In this document: in pieces, positions 14,065 to 14,645 of the stretch
Layout: every line of letters begins with the position of its first letter
Position numbering within the stretch: position 1 is the first letter of the stretch
NCBI GenBank assembly: GCA_965369385.1
Contig: CBDUQP010000094.1
Span: 1-14,645 of the forward strand
DNA from: CBDUQP01 sp965369385
GTDB lineage: Bacteria; Planctomycetota; Phycisphaerae; SM23-33
Reading direction: 5' to 3'
DNA length: 14,645 nt
Notes under the pieces: model-generated
The model's input: only the letters and a program-made list of their open reading frames with translations
Told to the model about the DNA's origin: nothing
The model's database searches: none
Program-made: the position numbers and the translations under genes

Positions 14065-14645
14065 ATGCCGCAGATTGAATTCCTGCCTTCGAAAGTTAGC
14101 ATCGACGTGCCCGCCGGCACGGAGTTACTCTCCGCAGCGCGAACTGCCGGTGTGGAGATTGAAGCGCCGTGCGGCGGCAAGGGCACTTGCGGTAAATGTA
14201 TCGTGCGGATAGTCAGCGGAGATGTGGATTCCGACAGCCTCGGCGCCCTGCCCGGAAGCATGGTGGCTGAAGGTTACGTTCTGGCATGTAAGACGCATGT
14301 TCTGGAAAGTCCGCTGACCGTTGAAGTTCCAGAACCCACCAGCCGCAAGGCGTGGCAGTCCGATGAAGCCGACGAGACATATCTCGTTCGGACGGAGCTG
14401 CTGCCCAAGGATTGGGAGTTTGATCCGCTTGCGGTTAAGTGGTTGTTGCAGGTTGCTCAGCCGCAACTGGAAGACGGCCTGAGCGATCTTGACCGCCTGG
14501 TTCGAGCAACGCAATTGCAGTGGGGTAAGCTGGAGGTGGTTTGCCCGCTGGACGTGATCCAGTGCCTGGCGGGCGTTCTGCGAGAAGCTGACGGGCTCGT
14601 TACAGCTACGCTGATTCGCGAAGACAAGAAGCTGCATGTCACTCG
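14065..14645 (+). CDS. acsV: Reductive activator of corrinoid protein (AcsV/RACo type), 5' part
   Basis: The first 193 codons of an AcsV/RACo-like protein run off the right edge of the window. Such proteins restore cobalamin that has been oxidised to Co(II) back to Co(I) by ATP-dependent electron transfer. The N-terminal domain (1 to about 90) is a plant-type [2Fe-2S] ferredoxin with Cys36, Cys42, Cys45 and Cys75 (APCGGKGTCGKC, then LACKT). Residues from about 100 match the linker/middle region of the family (ETYLVRTELLPKDWEFDPLA); the C-terminal ASKHA-like ATPase domain is expected beyond the window, since the family is usually about 600 residues. The start at 14065 gives the family-like beginning, although its ribosome-binding site (GAGA, near 14055) is weak. 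It follows acsC by 64 bases, consistent with a role on this CFeSP. Confidence 0.88.
   Translation, partial: MPQIEFLPSKVSIDVPAGTELLSAARTAGVEIEAPCGGKGTCGKCIVRIVSGDVDSDSLGALPGSMVAEGYVLACKTHVLESPLTVEVPEPTSRKAWQSDEADETYLVRTELLPKDWEFDPLAVKWLLQVAQPQLEDGLSDLDRLVRATQLQWGKLEVVCPLDVIQCLAGVLREADGLVTATLIREDKKLHVT

Overview
The window is a bacterial chromosomal segment, moderately GC-rich, that carries the carbonyl-branch core of a Wood-Ljungdahl (reductive acetyl-CoA) gene cluster. The enzymes are of the bacterial type: a CooS/AcsA-type CO dehydrogenase, a full-length AcsB-type acetyl-CoA synthase, and a RACo/AcsV-type corrinoid activator. This points to a strict anaerobe, autotrophic or acetogenic or using the pathway in reverse. 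The REP-like repeats at the left end and the gene order do not look like classical Clostridia. An anaerobic Planctomycetota, Desulfobacterota, Chloroflexota or candidate-phylum bacterium is plausible, but this assignment is weak.

Layout. Positions 1-481 hold no gene but contain a block of REP-like inverted repeats (62-216). A MEMO1-family gene (minus strand, 482-1354) is divergent from a small two-helix membrane protein with an acidic tail (1444-1986). The riboflavin enzyme ribBA follows (2076-3305). A gene-poor gap (3306-3870) separates these from the main cluster.

From 3871 to the right edge all genes are on the plus strand and closely spaced, and look like one operon: a CooC-type nickel-insertion ATPase; a 76-residue helical protein translationally coupled to it; a core (folate-domain-less) methionine synthase of MesB type; a second CooC/AcsF-type ATPase; Ni-CO dehydrogenase (acsA/cooS); a 1163-residue fusion of acetyl-CoA synthase AcsB with AcsD, the small subunit of the corrinoid iron-sulfur protein (CFeSP); AcsC, the CFeSP large subunit; and the start of AcsV, the reductive activator of CFeSP, cut by the window end.

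How they work together: CODH reduces CO2 to CO. The two ATPases probably mature the nickel sites of CODH and ACS. AcsC with the AcsD domain carries the methyl group on cobalamin. AcsB condenses methyl, CO and CoA into acetyl-CoA. AcsV re-reduces the corrinoid when it is oxidised to Co(II). The core methionine synthase probably takes methyl groups from the same corrinoid protein to make methionine. The most unusual items are the in-frame AcsB-AcsD fusion with its roughly 110-residue linker, the methionine synthase and small coupled helical protein embedded in the cluster, and the gene order. The methyltransferase AcsE and the methyl-branch genes are not in the window.
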